Shown: positions 1 through 9,073, numbered from the stretch's first letter. The stretch is DNA of 45,023 bases from an uncultured Prevotella sp. (GCA_900317545.1 ONHE01000091.1:1-45023); one strand, 5' to 3'. The notes: generated from the letters alone by a model not told the origin. A program made the numbers and translations.

Positions 1-31
1 ACGGCCGACTGCGGTCCGCAAACGAATCGGA

Positions 32-838
32 TCAAGGTTGCTTACCAATGTAAGCGAGGATGCCGCCGTCCACATAGAGCACGTGACCATTCACTGCATC
101 CGAAGCGTGAGAAGCCAGGAAGACGGCCGGACCGCCCAATTCCTCTGGCTCGAGCCAACGGCCTGCAGGAGTCTTGGCACAGATGAAGCTGTCAAACGGA
201 TGGCGGCTGCCGTCTGCCTGACGCTCACGGAGCGGGGCTGTCTGCGGCGTGGCGATGTAGCCCGGGCCGATGCCGTTGCACTGGATGTTATACCCACCAT
301 ACTCCGAACAGATGTTGCGGGTCAGCATCTTCAAGCCTCCCTTGGCGGCTGCATAAGCCGATACCGTCTCGCGACCAAGCTCGGACATCATCGAGCAGAT
401 ATTGATGATCTTGCCTTCACGCCGCTCCATCATCTCCGGCAAAACGGCCTTCGACACGATGAACGGACCAACGAGGTCGATGTCGATCACCTGCTGGAAG
501 TCTTTGCGGGCCATCTCGTGCATCGGGATGCGCTTGATGATACCGGCATTGTTGACCAGGATGTCGATCTGACCTACTTCCTCGTGGATCTTCTTGACGA
601 GTGCCTGCACCTGATCTTCATTGGTCACGTCGCACACATAGCCGTGCACGTCCTCGATGCCTGCCTCTTTGTAGGATGCCAAGCCACGGTCTACCAGTTC
701 CTGATTGATGTCATTGAAGATGATAGACTTGATGCCTGCGGCATGGAAAGCCTTGGCAATGTTGAATCCGATACCGTAAGAAGCACCGGTCACCCAGGCA
801 TTCTTACCTTCCAAAGAAAAATCTTTTAAACTTGTCAT
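32..838 (-). CDS. kduD: 2-dehydro-3-deoxy-D-gluconate 5-dehydrogenase (SDR family)
   Basis: A 268-residue classical short-chain dehydrogenase. The NAD(P)-binding TGASYGIG motif is at residues 17-24, NNAG at 96-99, the catalytic Ser near 149 and the YxxxK pair at Tyr162/Lys166. Length and these motifs fit KduD (gluconate 5-dehydrogenase type). KduD interconverts 2,5-diketo-3-deoxygluconate and 2-keto-3-deoxygluconate in the cytoplasm, one step after KduI in degradation of unsaturated uronates from pectin or glycosaminoglycans. The kduI gene lies directly upstream on the same strand, which decides the name within a family whose members look alike. The 159-base gap between them holds no gene. 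A different sugar-alcohol or gluconate dehydrogenase remains possible on sequence alone. Confidence 0.88.
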   Translation of the reverse strand: MTSLKDFSLEGKNAWVTGASYGIGFNIAKAFHAAGIKSIIFNDINQELVDRGLASYKEAGIEDVHGYVCDVTNEDQVQALVKKIHEEVGQIDILVNNAGIIKRIPMHEMARKDFQQVIDIDLVGPFIVSKAVLPEMMERREGKIINICSMMSELGRETVSAYAAAKGGLKMLTRNICSEYGGYNIQCNGIGPGYIATPQTAPLRERQADGSRHPFDSFICAKTPAGRWLEPEELGGPAVFLASHASDAVNGHVLYVDGGILAYIGKQP

Positions 839-997
839 AAATCTTTAGTATTTAAAGGTTTCCGTATTAGCCTCTGTTGAACTTCATGCGACGCTTGCGC
901 GGCTTCACCTTCTGCACAGCAGACTTTCAACCCGCCTCCCGACCGGCTGCGCAGCCCCGCGTGCGCCCTTCGTATCTCCGACAAGCGGAGAGCCATG

Positions 998-1843
998 TCA
1001 CTTCAAGTCAGTAATGGGGAAGAAGTCCTGATCCCCATAGTCTAAGTTCTCGCCGCCCATACCCCAGATGAAGGTGTAATTGTGGGTGCCGGCAGCGCTG
1101 TGAATGCTCCACTCGGGGGAGAGCACGGCCTGATCACTCCGCATCCAGATGTGGCGTGTCTCCTGCGGCTGCCCCATCATGTGGCAGACAGCCTGGTCTT
1201 CCGGCACCTCAAAATAGAAGTAGGCCTCCATCCGACGGCTGTGGATGTGCGCAGGCATCGTGTTCCACACGCTCCCCGGCATCAGTTCCGTCATGCCCAT
1301 CTGCAACTGGCAGGTCGGCAGCACCTGATTGACGATCATCTTGTTGATCGTCCGCTCATTCGACATTTCCAGTGAGCCCATGTGAACACTCACGGCATCC
1401 TGCTTCGTAATCAGCTTGCAGGGATACGAGTGATGAGCCGGCGTACTGTTGAAGTAGAACTTCGCCGGTTTCTGAGCGTCCTTGCTCGTGAAGCGGACGT
1501 CACGGTCGCCGCTGCCTATGTAGAGTGCATCCTTGAAACCCAGCACAAACGTCTCATCCCCTACGGTCACGATGCCTTCGCCCTGACCGACATTGTAGAT
1601 CCCGACTTCACGCCGATGGGTGAAGAAAGGAGCTTTCAGCGGATCGATGGCCTCTAAGGTGAGCGTCTCGCTGACCGGCTCGGCACCTCCGACAACGATA
1701 CGGTCATACATCGAATAGACCATGTTGACCTCGTCGGCCGTGAACACCTGCTCGATCAGGAAGTCCTTGCGCAGTCGCGCCGTGTCATATTGTCTGGCAT
1801 CAGAAGGATGGGCTGCATAGCGGAGTTCATAGTTCGTTTTCAT
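998..1843 (-). CDS. kduI: 5-dehydro-4-deoxy-D-glucuronate isomerase
   Basis: A 281-residue protein matching the usual KduI length. Its cupin metal site is visible: His199, His201 and Glu206 within AHIHSRRMEAYFYF, and His248 within EWSIHSAAGTHNY. KduI isomerises 5-keto-4-deoxyuronate, formed non-enzymatically from the unsaturated uronate that GH88/GH105 enzymes release, to 2,5-diketo-3-deoxygluconate. It is first in a kduI-kduD pair with its own promoter (-7 box at 1889-1897). A small hairpin (TCTCCG/CGGAGA, 975-991) follows the stop codon but lacks a T-run, so read-through into kduD is expected. The GH105 gene at 31254 would supply its substrate. Confidence 0.95.
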   Translation of the reverse strand: MKTNYELRYAAHPSDARQYDTARLRKDFLIEQVFTADEVNMVYSMYDRIVVGGAEPVSETLTLEAIDPLKAPFFTHRREVGIYNVGQGEGIVTVGDETFVLGFKDALYIGSGDRDVRFTSKDAQKPAKFYFNSTPAHHSYPCKLITKQDAVSVHMGSLEMSNERTINKMIVNQVLPTCQLQMGMTELMPGSVWNTMPAHIHSRRMEAYFYFEVPEDQAVCHMMGQPQETRHIWMRSDQAVLSPEWSIHSAAGTHNYTFIWGMGGENLDYGDQDFFPITDLK

Positions 1844-1888
1844 AATAGTATTTGTTTTTAAATCAACACACTTAAATGGTTACCTGCT

Positions 1889-1897
1889 GCAAAGGTA
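1889..1897 (-). promoter_or_regulatory. Promoter -7 box of kduI-kduD
   Basis: On the minus strand the sequence reads TACCTTTGC, an exact fit to the Bacteroidota -7 consensus TAnnTTTGC, about 45 bases upstream of the kduI ATG. No clear TTTG is seen at the -33 position, so strength or activator dependence is open. Confidence 0.65.
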
Positions 1898-2110
1898 CGA
1901 AATAAAATCGAAGAACGTCTATTAATAAAATGATTCTTTTGAAAAGAATGCTTAAAAATCACGCTTTTAGCGCCCGTTTTCCGCACATTTCGGTGCAATC
2001 CTGTCCGATCCTGTGATCGCGCACACATACTTCCTGTCCGTCCGGTTCTATCGTCAGTCGGCCCGCGCATGATGAATCCCGTTTTTCGGCTTTCCCATGT
2101 CTCCTTGCTG

Positions 2111-2535
2111 GCGGATCCGCGTATCGACCCGCGACGGATGACTGACGGCCGCAAAATGATCCTGTCAAGAGCGTATGATCACCGTCGTCGGGATCCATGG
2201 AAAATCATGTCAATGGCACCTGAAAATCATCCGGATTTCACGGATGAATCATATGCGCCGCGCAGAGCATAGCTCCGGGGCGCCCGGAGCTATGCTTTAG
2301 GCGGCCCGGAGCTATCGTTTGGGCGGCCCGGAGGATAGCTCCGCCAACACGTTGATTATCAAGTCGTTGTAGGGGATGATCCGCGTATCCGCCCGCAATC
2401 AATCCATCAGGATAAGAACATGGCGCGAACGGCCGCCCGCATTTTTGCCTTCCGCAACCGACATTCATGATCAATGTGCTGTTTTCCGGTTGCGTTTTCT
2501 GCGGGCGGGCGGATAAGCCGGGCCGTCCCTACGGG
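2111..2535. repeat. Composite intergenic repeat block A
   Basis: This fills most of the 800-base gap between kduI and tRNA-Gln. Four modules are visible in order. A GCGGATCCGCGTATC-type half element lies at about 2111-2135. A conserved block containing CCTGAAAATCAT and GGATTTCACGGATGAATC lies at about 2141-2262. A hairpin array spans 2264-2345, including a perfect 14-bp stem (2266-2279 with 2283-2296, 3-base loop). After a linker (CCGCCAACACGTTGATTATC) comes a degenerate copy of the 167-base element, about 2371-2535. The first three modules and linker reappear inverted in block C, the array-linker-element part in block B, and array plus linker in block D. Open frames crossing it are not conserved as protein and are judged spurious. 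Confidence 0.8.
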
Positions 2536-2640
2536 AGCCGGGGAGTTCTGTTCAGTCACCTCATCCATGGGAAAGGGCATGGGATGCGCCGTCCGATCGG
2601 TCGCCCGCAGGGAACTGCATGATGTGTCCCTTAATTGGAG

Positions 2641-2690
2641 AAAATAAAAAAAGCACCCGCAAATCACTGAATATCAATGCTTGCGGGTAC
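2641..2690 (-). terminator. Intrinsic terminator after tRNA-Gln
   Basis: Minus-strand hairpin with stem ACCCGCAA/TTGCGGGT (2655-2662 with 2681-2688) followed by a T-rich run (2641-2653). It begins a few bases beyond the encoded CCA end of the tRNA, so it closes a single-tRNA transcript. Confidence 0.85.
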
Positions 2691-2694
2691 CATT

Positions 2695-2768
2695 TGGTTG
2701 TCCTAAGCGGATTCGAACCACTACAAACAGAACCAAAACCTGTTGTGCTACCATTACACCATAGGACA
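2695..2768 (-). tRNA. tRNA-Gln (anticodon TTG)
   Basis: The minus strand folds as a tRNA. The acceptor stem is TGTCCTA with TAGGACA. The D-arm carries GGTGTAATGGTAGC, the anticodon arm CAGGTTTTGGTTCTG places TTG in the loop, and the T-arm shows GTGGTTCGAATCC. The 3' CCA is encoded (complement of 2695-2697) after discriminator A. TTG reads CAA, and by wobble CAG, so the tRNA carries glutamine. It has its own promoter and terminator and is not part of the tyrS operon upstream. Confidence 0.96.
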
Positions 2769-2777
2769 ATCTGGGAT

Positions 2778-2810
2778 GCAAATTTAATGCTTTTTCGGTG
2801 TATGACCAAA
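2778..2810 (-). promoter_or_regulatory. Promoter of tRNA-Gln
   Basis: Minus strand: -33 TTTG (2807-2810), 20-base spacer, -7 TAAATTTGC (2778-2786). Both elements fit the Bacteroidota primary sigma consensus, and predicted transcription starts only a few bases before the mature tRNA 5' end. Confidence 0.8.
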
Positions 2811-2836
2811 TTTTTAAGCATAAAAATACGGGGCAC

Positions 2837-2865
2837 AGAAAAAAACGGCGAAGCCGACCTTCGCC
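2837..2865 (-). terminator. Intrinsic terminator after tyrS
   Basis: Minus strand: perfect 7-bp stem GGCGAAG/CTTCGCC (2847-2853 with 2859-2865) followed by seven T residues. It lies about 40 bases past the tyrS stop, preceded by a second small C4/G4 hairpin. Confidence 0.82.
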
Positions 2866-2906
2866 CCTTTTGGGGAAAGCCGACTTCACGTATGATGGTG
2901 GGAGGA

Positions 2907-4205
2907 TTATTTCACGGTGATCAGGAAATAATTCTTCTTGCCCTTCTGCACGAGCAGGTATTTGCCGTCGATGAGGTCTTCGGCTGTGACGGGCTGGTCG
3001 AACGCGCTGATCTTTTCCTTGTTCAGGCTGACGCCGCCGCCCTGTACGAGCTTGCGCATGTCACCCTTACTGGAGAAGATCTTCATGCCGTCCTGGTTGA
3101 AGAGGTCGATGGCCGGACCACCGAGCAGCGCCCTGTCGAGCTCGTAATGGGGCACGTCCTTGAAGACATCCTCTATAGTGGCATCGTCGAGCTGTGCCAA
3201 TTGATCCTTCGTTGCTTTGCCGAAGAGGATGTTGCTGGCTGCGATGGCCATGTCGAGGTCGGCCTGCGAGTGGACCATGCGGGTGACTTCCTCAGCCAAT
3301 CTCTTCTGCAGGACGCGGCGGCCGGGATCCTGCGCGTGCTCTTCGGCGAGCGCCTGGATGGTCGGTTGGTCCAGATTAGTGAAGATCTTGATATAGCGTT
3401 CGGCATCTTCATCGCTGACATTGAGCCAGAACTGATAGAAGGCGTAGGGCGTGGTGCGGTTGCGATCGAGCCAGATGTTGCCGCTCTCGGTCTTGCCGAA
3501 CTTCTTCCCGTCGGCCTTGGTGATCAACGGGCAGGTCAGACAGAATGCTTCCGCTTCCTGTCCGAGGGTGCGGCGGATGAGCTCCGTGCCCGTTGTCATG
3601 TTGCCCCACTGGTCGTTTCCGCCCAACTGGAGCTTCACGCCGTTGTGCCGGTAGAGGTACAGGAAGTCGTAACCCTGCAGCAGTTGGTAGGTGAACTCAG
3701 TGAAGCTGAGGCCGTCGCGTGCCTCTCCGCTGAGCCGTTTCTGCACACTGTCCTTGGCCATCATATAGTTGACGGTGATGTGCTTGCCCACTTCGCGGGC
3801 GAAATCGAGGAAGGTAAAGTCCTTCATCCAGTCGTAGTTGTTGACCATCTCGGCTCGGTTGGGCTCCGTTCCGTCGAAATCCAGGAACTTGGCCACTTGC
3901 TTTTTGATGGCCTCCTGATTATGATAGAGCGTGTCGGAGTCAAGCAGATTGCGCTCCTGACTCTTGCCGGAGGGGTCGCCGATCATGCCTGTGGCTCCGC
4001 CGACGAGCAGGAACGGCTTGTGGCCGCAGCGCTGGAGGTGGCGCAGCATCATGATGCCGCAGAGGTGACCGATGTGCAGCGAGTCGGCCGTAGGATCGGT
4101 TCCGAGGTAGGCCGAGACCATTTCGCGCTGCAATAATTCTTCCGTTCCGGGCATGATCTGTGCCAGCATGCCACGCCATTTCAGTTCTTCAACAAAATTT
4201 TTCAT
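2907..4205 (-). CDS. tyrS: Tyrosyl-tRNA synthetase
   Basis: A 432-residue class I synthetase that charges tRNA-Tyr. The HIGH motif is at residues 44-47 ([10 protein letters not shown]) and the KMSKS-loop equivalent KFGKT at 235-239. The binding pocket sequence GGNDQWGN is at about 195-202, and the C-terminal S4-like RNA-binding domain covers about 360-430. This layout matches the bacterial TyrRS family. It is the last protein gene of the metK-to-tyrS minus-strand run, 66 bases after yidD, and is closed by its own terminator. Nothing is odd about length or motifs. Confidence 0.97.
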   Translation of the reverse strand: MKNFVEELKWRGMLAQIMPGTEELLQREMVSAYLGTDPTADSLHIGHLCGIMMLRHLQRCGHKPFLLVGGATGMIGDPSGKSQERNLLDSDTLYHNQEAIKKQVAKFLDFDGTEPNRAEMVNNYDWMKDFTFLDFAREVGKHITVNYMMAKDSVQKRLSGEARDGLSFTEFTYQLLQGYDFLYLYRHNGVKLQLGGNDQWGNMTTGTELIRRTLGQEAEAFCLTCPLITKADGKKFGKTESGNIWLDRNRTTPYAFYQFWLNVSDEDAERYIKIFTNLDQPTIQALAEEHAQDPGRRVLQKRLAEEVTRMVHSQADLDMAIAASNILFGKATKDQLAQLDDATIEDVFKDVPHYELDRALLGGPAIDLFNQDGMKIFSSKGDMRKLVQGGGVSLNKEKISAFDQPVTAEDLIDGKYLLVQKGKKNYFLITVK

Positions 4206-4271
4206 TATCTTTGAGTCTTTGAATTCATTGTTTCTTCATAGCTGTTCGCCCCTACAGGCTACGCTTCCTGC

Positions 4272-4523
4272 TTACGGCACGGGATCGTAACCGCTTCCGC
4301 CCCAGGGATTGCAGCGCAGGATGCGCCATACGGCGAGCAGGAGTCCCTTCAGCGGACCATGCTTGAGGATGGCCTGTCGGGCATATTCCGAGCAGGTGGG
4401 TGTAAACCGGCAGGAGGGCGGAGTAAAGGGGGTGATGAACCTCTGATAGAAGATGATCGGCAGTATGAGCAACCATGCTAATGCGTGCATGAGCGCATGG
4501 ACGATGCGTTTCAATGATTTCAT
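4272..4523 (-). CDS. yidD: Membrane protein insertion efficiency factor YidD
   Basis: An 83-residue protein with the YidD signature. An N-terminal hydrophobic/amphipathic stretch (about 11-26) is followed by [20 protein letters not shown], then a conserved HGPLKG and [14 protein letters not shown] at the end. YidD acts at the inner membrane and assists YidC-dependent insertion. Its start codon overlaps the rnpA stop by four bases (ATGA), so translation is probably coupled. The rnpA-yidD pairing is conserved across bacteria and supports the call independently. Confidence 0.95.
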   Translation of the reverse strand: MKSLKRIVHALMHALAWLLILPIIFYQRFITPFTPPSCRFTPTCSEYARQAILKHGPLKGLLLAVWRILRCNPWGGSGYDPVP

Positions 4524-4915
4524 AGCCGTTCTGCAATTCTGTGCAGCAGACTGACCATGCGGCTCTCAACCACAGAAGTGTCAACCAGCTTGCTGTCCAT
4601 CCATATGAAGGCAATGGCTATTGACCTTCCGGTCGCTTCGCTCGCCTTCTCCGTCACGATCTGTTTGTGCTTCCGATAGGCCTCGCGCACTTGTCTCTTG
4701 ACTCTGTTGCGCATCACCGCACGCTTCAGATGCTTTTTCGGCACACTCACGAGGATGCTTGCGGGCGCGCCGTCCGATTCATGCGTCATGTAGACAGCCC
4801 GCAGAGGGTAGGCCGACAGGGAGCGGCTGCTCCCGCCGGTGAAGAGCTGATCGGTCAGCTTTTTGCTGCATATCCGCTCCTTCTTGCTCAATGTGAAGCC
4901 CGAAGCTGCGGCCAT
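4520..4915 (-). CDS. rnpA: Ribonuclease P protein component
   Basis: A 131-residue basic protein. The [13 protein letters not shown] start and the RNP motif [15 protein letters not shown] (about residues 89-103) identify the protein subunit of RNase P, which helps the catalytic RNA mature tRNA 5' ends. It overlaps yidD by four bases and begins eight bases after the hemD stop. The usual rpmH partner is absent: in this phylum rnpA is often uncoupled from the replication origin, and here it sits between hemD and yidD. The first ATG is chosen because it lies close to the preceding stop and yields the full family length. Confidence 0.95.
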   Translation of the reverse strand: MAAASGFTLSKKERICSKKLTDQLFTGGSSRSLSAYPLRAVYMTHESDGAPASILVSVPKKHLKRAVMRNRVKRQVREAYRKHKQIVTEKASEATGRSIAIAFIWMDSKLVDTSVVESRMVSLLHRIAERL

Positions 4916-4923
4916 CGTCCGGT

Positions 4924-5670
4924 TTATTTGTTTGATTTCAGATACGCTCTCAAGGCGCCTGTCATCGACGGACAGTCTTTCGTAGGTGCCTCAAGATCAA
5001 GTCTAAGCCCTTCATCCTTGACGGTCTGGGCGGTCGCGGGACCGAAAGCGCCGATGCGGATGTCCCCTTGCTTGAAGTCGGGGAAATTCTTTTTCAGGGC
5101 TTTCACGCCCGTCGGGCTGAAGAATACGAGCATGTCGTAGTCGAAAGTCTTTGTCTCTTCCTCTGTGAAATCATTGCTCACAGTGCGGTACATCACGCAC
5201 TCCTTATGCTTTAACTTCTTTGCGTCGAGCAGTTCGGTGACATGCGCATTGTGCACATCGCTCATCGGGACAAGATACTTCTCTGTTTTGTGCTTCATCA
5301 TTGTGGGAATCAGATCGTCAATCTTGCCCGTTTCGCCGTAGAAGACTTTACGCTTGCGATACTGAACATACTTCTGTATGTAGAGCGCAATGGTCTCGAT
5401 GACGCAGAAGTACTTCATATCCTCGGGGATGGTGATACGCAGATCCTTGGCCAATTGAAAGAAGTTGTCAATCGCATGACGTGAAGTGAAGACGACAGCC
5501 GTATAGTCCAGAATGTTGATCTTCTGCTGCCGGAACTCCTTTGCAGAAAGTCCTTCTACCTTAAAGAACGGCCGAAACACGCACTTCACATTGCTCTCCT
5601 TCTCGATGTCGTAGTAGGGAGACTTCTCGCTTGACGGCTGTGGTTGGGAAATAAGGATCTTCTTTATCAT
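4924..5670 (-). CDS. hemD: Uroporphyrinogen-III synthase family protein
   Basis: A 248-residue protein resembling HemD, which cyclises hydroxymethylbilane to uroporphyrinogen III in tetrapyrrole synthesis. HemD sequences are weakly conserved. The supporting features are the ISQPQPSS start, VVFTSRHAIDNFF (about residues 58-70), MLVFFSPTGVKALKKNFP (about 181-198) and IGAFGPATAQTVKDEGL (about 205-221). The last two are the typical second-domain pair. It lies between the DUF4271 membrane protein (22-base gap) and rnpA (8-base gap), in one transcript. No other heme gene is in the window, so the role is inferred from family resemblance. Confidence 0.85.
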   Translation of the reverse strand: MIKKILISQPQPSSEKSPYYDIEKESNVKCVFRPFFKVEGLSAKEFRQQKINILDYTAVVFTSRHAIDNFFQLAKDLRITIPEDMKYFCVIETIALYIQKYVQYRKRKVFYGETGKIDDLIPTMMKHKTEKYLVPMSDVHNAHVTELLDAKKLKHKECVMYRTVSNDFTEEETKTFDYDMLVFFSPTGVKALKKNFPDFKQGDIRIGAFGPATAQTVKDEGLRLDLEAPTKDCPSMTGALRAYLKSNK

Positions 5671-5692
5671 CTCAAATACTTCTTTAATTGTA

Positions 5693-6709
5693 CTAAAAAT
5701 TTATCTTTAAATAGTTATCGACTAATGCCAGGGCTTCAACCAACACCCCCAACGGCATTAATTCAAGCGCACAAAAGTACAAAAATATCTGCAGAATCTG
5801 CCCCTTTCTATGGAAAAAGATGAGATAAAGCTTGTAAAGAGTAAGCAATTTGACTATCAGAACCACAAAAACACCGTAAATAAGGACGCTCCGGAGTGGC
5901 AGATTGATGTATGCCTGGAGCATGATTACAGGAAAGAGAAACAGTCCTTCCATCGAAAAAAGGAACAGGATGGACTTCAGCCATTGTACATTTTTTTTCT
6001 TATCAAAGAACACCCAGCCGGTGAAGGAGTACAGGATGAGTTTAACAAGGAAATAGGTTGCGATGATCCCCGTAAAGATGCCGATGATCTTGTAATGGTC
6101 AATGATGAACGTGGAGGCCACATATGTCTGCGTGTAGAAGAACCAGCCGAGGGCGAAGAGGAGACATGTCTGAAAGACAAGGAACAGCTGAAAGTGCAAT
6201 TCAGACGATGTCTCGGTGAGCTCGGTGGTGGCACTGCGCTGGACGAAGAAGAAGTTTTTTGCCTGCCGGGCTATGAAACGCCGCGACTGGGCCAATGCGA
6301 TGGCGCCGAGAAAGAAGCATCCCAGGAGCAGGCTGGTGATGAGATTGTCGCCCGCAATGGTGTAAGGGACCGGGTCGCCGGCCACTCCGAGGCGGCCGCC
6401 TGACAATTCCGGATGGAAGAGAGAATCGCGGGAGAAGAACGATTCGCGGTAATACTGCGGCAGGGAGAAGTCCCGATAGCTCTTCCCGACAGGATGGCCG
6501 GGCAGGTGGAGAGTGTCGGGGCGGTTGCTCCAGTGGATCTTCGCGGGCTTGATATACTTCTGGATCATCGAGTCCTGCTGCTCAGGGGTGGCGCCAGAGG
6601 GCAGCCAGCTGAGCACCTCCCGCGGTGTCAGCTGATGGCCCCTGCCTGTCGCAACTGTCTGACCGGCGGCAGGAGCCTCCTGCGAAGCAATGGAATCGCC
6701 CTGGAACAT
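5693..6709 (-). CDS. DUF4271 multi-spanning membrane protein
   Basis: A 338-residue protein with a polar N-terminus (about 1-125) and about six to eight hydrophobic segments from about residue 128 to the end (LITSLLLGCFFLGAIALA, FLVFQTCLLFALGWFF and others). It matches the Bacteroidota-specific DUF4271 family, of unknown biochemical function. The N-terminal part has no signal peptide and is rich in Gln and Pro. Its start codon overlaps the metK stop by one base (TAATG), so it is translated with metK. It lies 22 bases before hemD, a neighbourhood that recurs in this phylum. The function is not known, and a link to porphyrin or membrane metabolism would be speculation. Confidence 0.85.
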   Translation of the reverse strand: MFQGDSIASQEAPAAGQTVATGRGHQLTPREVLSWLPSGATPEQQDSMIQKYIKPAKIHWSNRPDTLHLPGHPVGKSYRDFSLPQYYRESFFSRDSLFHPELSGGRLGVAGDPVPYTIAGDNLITSLLLGCFFLGAIALAQSRRFIARQAKNFFFVQRSATTELTETSSELHFQLFLVFQTCLLFALGWFFYTQTYVASTFIIDHYKIIGIFTGIIATYFLVKLILYSFTGWVFFDKKKNVQWLKSILFLFSMEGLFLFPVIMLQAYINLPLRSVLIYGVFVVLIVKLLTLYKLYLIFFHRKGQILQIFLYFCALELMPLGVLVEALALVDNYLKINF

Positions 6710-7968
6710 TATAGGCCGAATTCTTCCTTAATGCGCGCTACCTGATCGAGTTTCTCCCATGTGAAGAGTTCGATCTCCATGGTTTTGGCTTCGTGATATC
6801 TGCTGGAGAAGGTCTTCTTCACGACTTCGTTCTTGCGGCCCATGTGTCCATAGGCTGCCGTTTCAAGGTACATCGGCTGGCGGAGCTTGAGTTTGCGCTC
6901 GATGGCTTTGGGCCGCAGGTCGAACATACGTGCGATCCGCTGCGCGATCTCACCGTCGGTGAGGCTCACGTGGCTATGTCCATAGGTGTTGACATAGATG
7001 CTCACGGGCTCGGCTACGCCAATGGCGTAGGCCAACTGGACCAACATCTCGTCGGCAACACCGGCTGCCACCATGTTCTTGGCAATGTAGCGGGCGGCAT
7101 AGGCGGCGCTTCTGTCGACCTTGGAGGAGTCCTTTCCGGAAAACGCACCACCGCCATGGGCGCCCTTTCCGCCGTATGTGTCGACGATGATCTTGCGTCC
7201 AGTGAGACCAGTATCGCCGTGTGGACCGCCGATAACGAACTTGCCGGTGGGGTTGACGAAGTATTTGATGTCGTCGTTGAACAGTTTCAGCACGCGCTCT
7301 GAATGGATTTGCGCCTTCACACGCGGCATGAGGATGTGGAGCACGTCATCTTTGATCTTGGCAAGCATGCGCTCATCGTCGTCATCAAAGGCGTCGTGCT
7401 GGGTCGAAACGACGATGGTGTCGATGCGTTGGGGCTTTCCGTCGTCGCTGTATTCCACGGTCACCTGGCTCTTGGCATCCGGACGGAGGTAGGTCATCAG
7501 GCGTCCTTCCTTGCGGATGTCGGCCAATGTGCGCATGAGCAGATGCGCGAGGTCGAGGCTGACGGGCATATAATTGTCCGTTTCCGTGGTGGCATAGCCG
7601 AACATCATGCCCTGGTCGCCGGCGCCCTGGTTGTCTTCCTCTTCGCGACTGACGCCGCGGTTGATGTCGTCACTCTGCTCATGAATGGCGGAGAGCACGC
7701 CGCAGGAGTCGCCGTCAAACTGGTATTCGGCCTTGGTATAGCCGATGTTGTTGATCGTGCGGCGCGCCATGGTCTGCAGATCGATATAGGCTTCGGAGCG
7801 CACTTCGCCCATGATGACAACCTGTCCGGTTGTCACGAAGGTCTCGACCGCACAGTGTGCCTGCGGGTCGTAGGCCAGGAACTGATCGAGGATGGCGTCG
7901 GAGATTTGGTCGGCTACCTTGTCGGGATGCCCCTCAGAGACTGATTCTGATGAAAATAAATAGGCCAT
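6709..7968 (-). CDS. metK: S-adenosylmethionine synthetase
   Basis: A 419-residue enzyme that makes S-adenosylmethionine from methionine and ATP. It carries [20 protein letters not shown] at the start (the His of GHPDK is catalytic), [13 protein letters not shown] near 117-129, and [20 protein letters not shown] near 271-290. A start 60 bases further upstream is open, but it lies on the far side of the -7 box (7998-8006), so the ATG at 7968 is the translated one. The leader is about 20-25 bases, leaving no room for a SAM riboswitch. It heads the metK-DUF4271-hemD-rnpA-yidD-tyrS run. Confidence 0.98.
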   Translation of the reverse strand: MAYLFSSESVSEGHPDKVADQISDAILDQFLAYDPQAHCAVETFVTTGQVVIMGEVRSEAYIDLQTMARRTINNIGYTKAEYQFDGDSCGVLSAIHEQSDDINRGVSREEEDNQGAGDQGMMFGYATTETDNYMPVSLDLAHLLMRTLADIRKEGRLMTYLRPDAKSQVTVEYSDDGKPQRIDTIVVSTQHDAFDDDDERMLAKIKDDVLHILMPRVKAQIHSERVLKLFNDDIKYFVNPTGKFVIGGPHGDTGLTGRKIIVDTYGGKGAHGGGAFSGKDSSKVDRSAAYAARYIAKNMVAAGVADEMLVQLAYAIGVAEPVSIYVNTYGHSHVSLTDGEIAQRIARMFDLRPKAIERKLKLRQPMYLETAAYGHMGRKNEVVKKTFSSRYHEAKTMEIELFTWEKLDQVARIKEEFGL

Positions 7969-7997
7969 ATCTTTAATGATTACATCTTTACGAGGGT

Positions 7998-8029
7998 ACA
8001 AAGGTACTGCAAAATTACATGATAGCAAA
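7998..8029 (-). promoter_or_regulatory. Promoter of the metK operon
   Basis: Minus strand: -33 TTTG (8026-8029), 19-base spacer, -7 TACCTTTG (7999-8006). It is an exact match to the Bacteroidota consensus, about 30 bases before the metK ATG, and settles the metK start. Confidence 0.85.
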
Positions 8030-8085
8030 AGAAAAGACTGAAAATAGTTCAGCCACTGATCGTGCGGAAGCCTTGGTCGGTGGTG

Positions 8086-9021
8086 TCATTGTTGGCTTTC
8101 GGTGTCGCCGTTCCGGATGTTCCGGGGATGGTGATGCAGGATGGCCTCACGCAACATGGGTGCATCGATGTGGGTATAGATCTCGGTTGTGCCGATGTCT
8201 TCATGTCCGAGCATGGCCTGGATGGCCCTGAGGTCGGCGCCGCCTTTCAGTAAGGCGGTGGCGAAGGAATGGCGTAGCGTGTGCGGAGATATGGTTTTGC
8301 GGATGCCCGCGGCCTCGGCCTGCCGCTTGATCATGATCAGGATCATCGTGCGGGTGAGATGATGGCCCCGCCGATTGAGAAAGACGTAGTCTTCCTCGCC
8401 TGGTTTGATGTCGAGATGGACGCGGTCCGCAAACCAGAGTTCCAGCTCGTGGACGGCGCGGGAGGATATGGGGACAAGCCGTTCTTTACGCCCTTTGCCG
8501 ACGACTCGGACGAAACGGTCATCGAGATAGAGACTTGAGAGTTTCAGGTTAACAAGTTCGGAGACGCGCAGACCGCAGGAGAAGAGCACTTCGATGATGG
8601 CCCTGTTACGCTGTCCCTCAGCCTTTGAGCGGTCAATGGAATCCTCGAGCCGGTCCACCTCCTCCGTTGAGAGCACCTCGGGCAGATGCTCTCCCAGTCG
8701 GGGCGACTCAAGGAGCTCGGTGGGGTCGCTGTCGATGAAGCCGTCGAGCAGCAGGTATCGGTAAAACGAACGGATGCCGCTGAGGATCCGGGCCTGCGAC
8801 ATGGGGCTGACGGCATGCTCGTGAAGCGTCGAGGCAAACGCCTCGAGATCCTCCAATCTGACATCGGTGACGGCCAAGGAGCGCTCGTCCAAGAAAGCGA
8901 GCAGCCGACGGAGATCGCTCTGATAGGCCTCGATGGTGTTGACAGAGTAGTTTTTCTCCAACTGCAGATAGCGCTGGTAGCTCCTCAAAACATTTGCCTG
9001 CGATTTCTTGTCCGTATTCAT
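8086..9021 (-). CDS. xerD: Site-specific tyrosine recombinase XerD
   Basis: A 311-residue tyrosine recombinase with an N-terminal SAM-like core-binding domain (about 10-95). All catalytic residues are present: Arg152 (SCGLRVSEL), Lys176 (GKGRKERLVPI), His247 and Arg250 (SPHTLRHSFAT), His273 and the nucleophile Tyr282 (GHEDIGTTEIYTHI). XerD with XerC resolves chromosome dimers at dif before division. The ATG at 9021 is chosen because the upstream ATG (9045) overlaps the gene's own -7 box. It is transcribed away from aroQ. Its housekeeping neighbours and lack of flanking repeats argue against a mobile-element integrase. Confidence 0.93.
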   Translation of the reverse strand: MNTDKKSQANVLRSYQRYLQLEKNYSVNTIEAYQSDLRRLLAFLDERSLAVTDVRLEDLEAFASTLHEHAVSPMSQARILSGIRSFYRYLLLDGFIDSDPTELLESPRLGEHLPEVLSTEEVDRLEDSIDRSKAEGQRNRAIIEVLFSCGLRVSELVNLKLSSLYLDDRFVRVVGKGRKERLVPISSRAVHELELWFADRVHLDIKPGEEDYVFLNRRGHHLTRTMILIMIKRQAEAAGIRKTISPHTLRHSFATALLKGGADLRAIQAMLGHEDIGTTEIYTHIDAPMLREAILHHHPRNIRNGDTESQQ

Positions 9022-9073
9022 TTTATTTCCTATTTTTGCAGGCAAATATACTTATAAATCATGAGAATACAAA
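9008..9073. promoter_or_regulatory. Overlapping divergent promoters xerD / aroQ
   Basis: Two exact -7 boxes face each other two bases apart: TATTTTTGC on plus (9031-9039, aroQ) and TATATTTGC on minus (9042-9050, xerD). The xerD -33 TTTG (minus, 9070-9073, 19-base spacer) lies inside aroQ codons. A TTG at 9008-9010 (20-base spacer) in xerD codons is the likely aroQ -33. One polymerase would probably exclude the other. Confidence 0.8.

Noticed and set aside
839..997. Short basic peptide frame (ending KPRKRRMKFNRG) in the kduI-kduD gap, minus strand
   Set aside because: It resembles a ribosomal-type tail but has no start codon and is preceded by a stop; probably chance.
2264..2345. CRISPR array in the repeat blocks
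   Set aside because: Units are inverted hairpins without regular spacers, and no cas genes are present.
1858..2836. Several short frames within repeat block A and the tRNA region
   Set aside because: They do not align as proteins between block A and its inverted copy C; similarity is at DNA level only.
2619..4136. 505-codon plus-strand frame opposite tyrS
   Set aside because: It runs antisense to a clear TyrRS gene with all motifs; frames like this arise from GC-rich codons on the other strand.
7969..8085. SAM riboswitch before metK
   Set aside because: The consensus promoter lies about 30 bases from the ATG, leaving no space for an aptamer.
8086..9021. Tyrosine recombinase as evidence for a mobile element
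   Set aside because: Its housekeeping neighbours and standard XerD motifs fit chromosome-dimer resolution; no attachment sites or cargo genes are seen.
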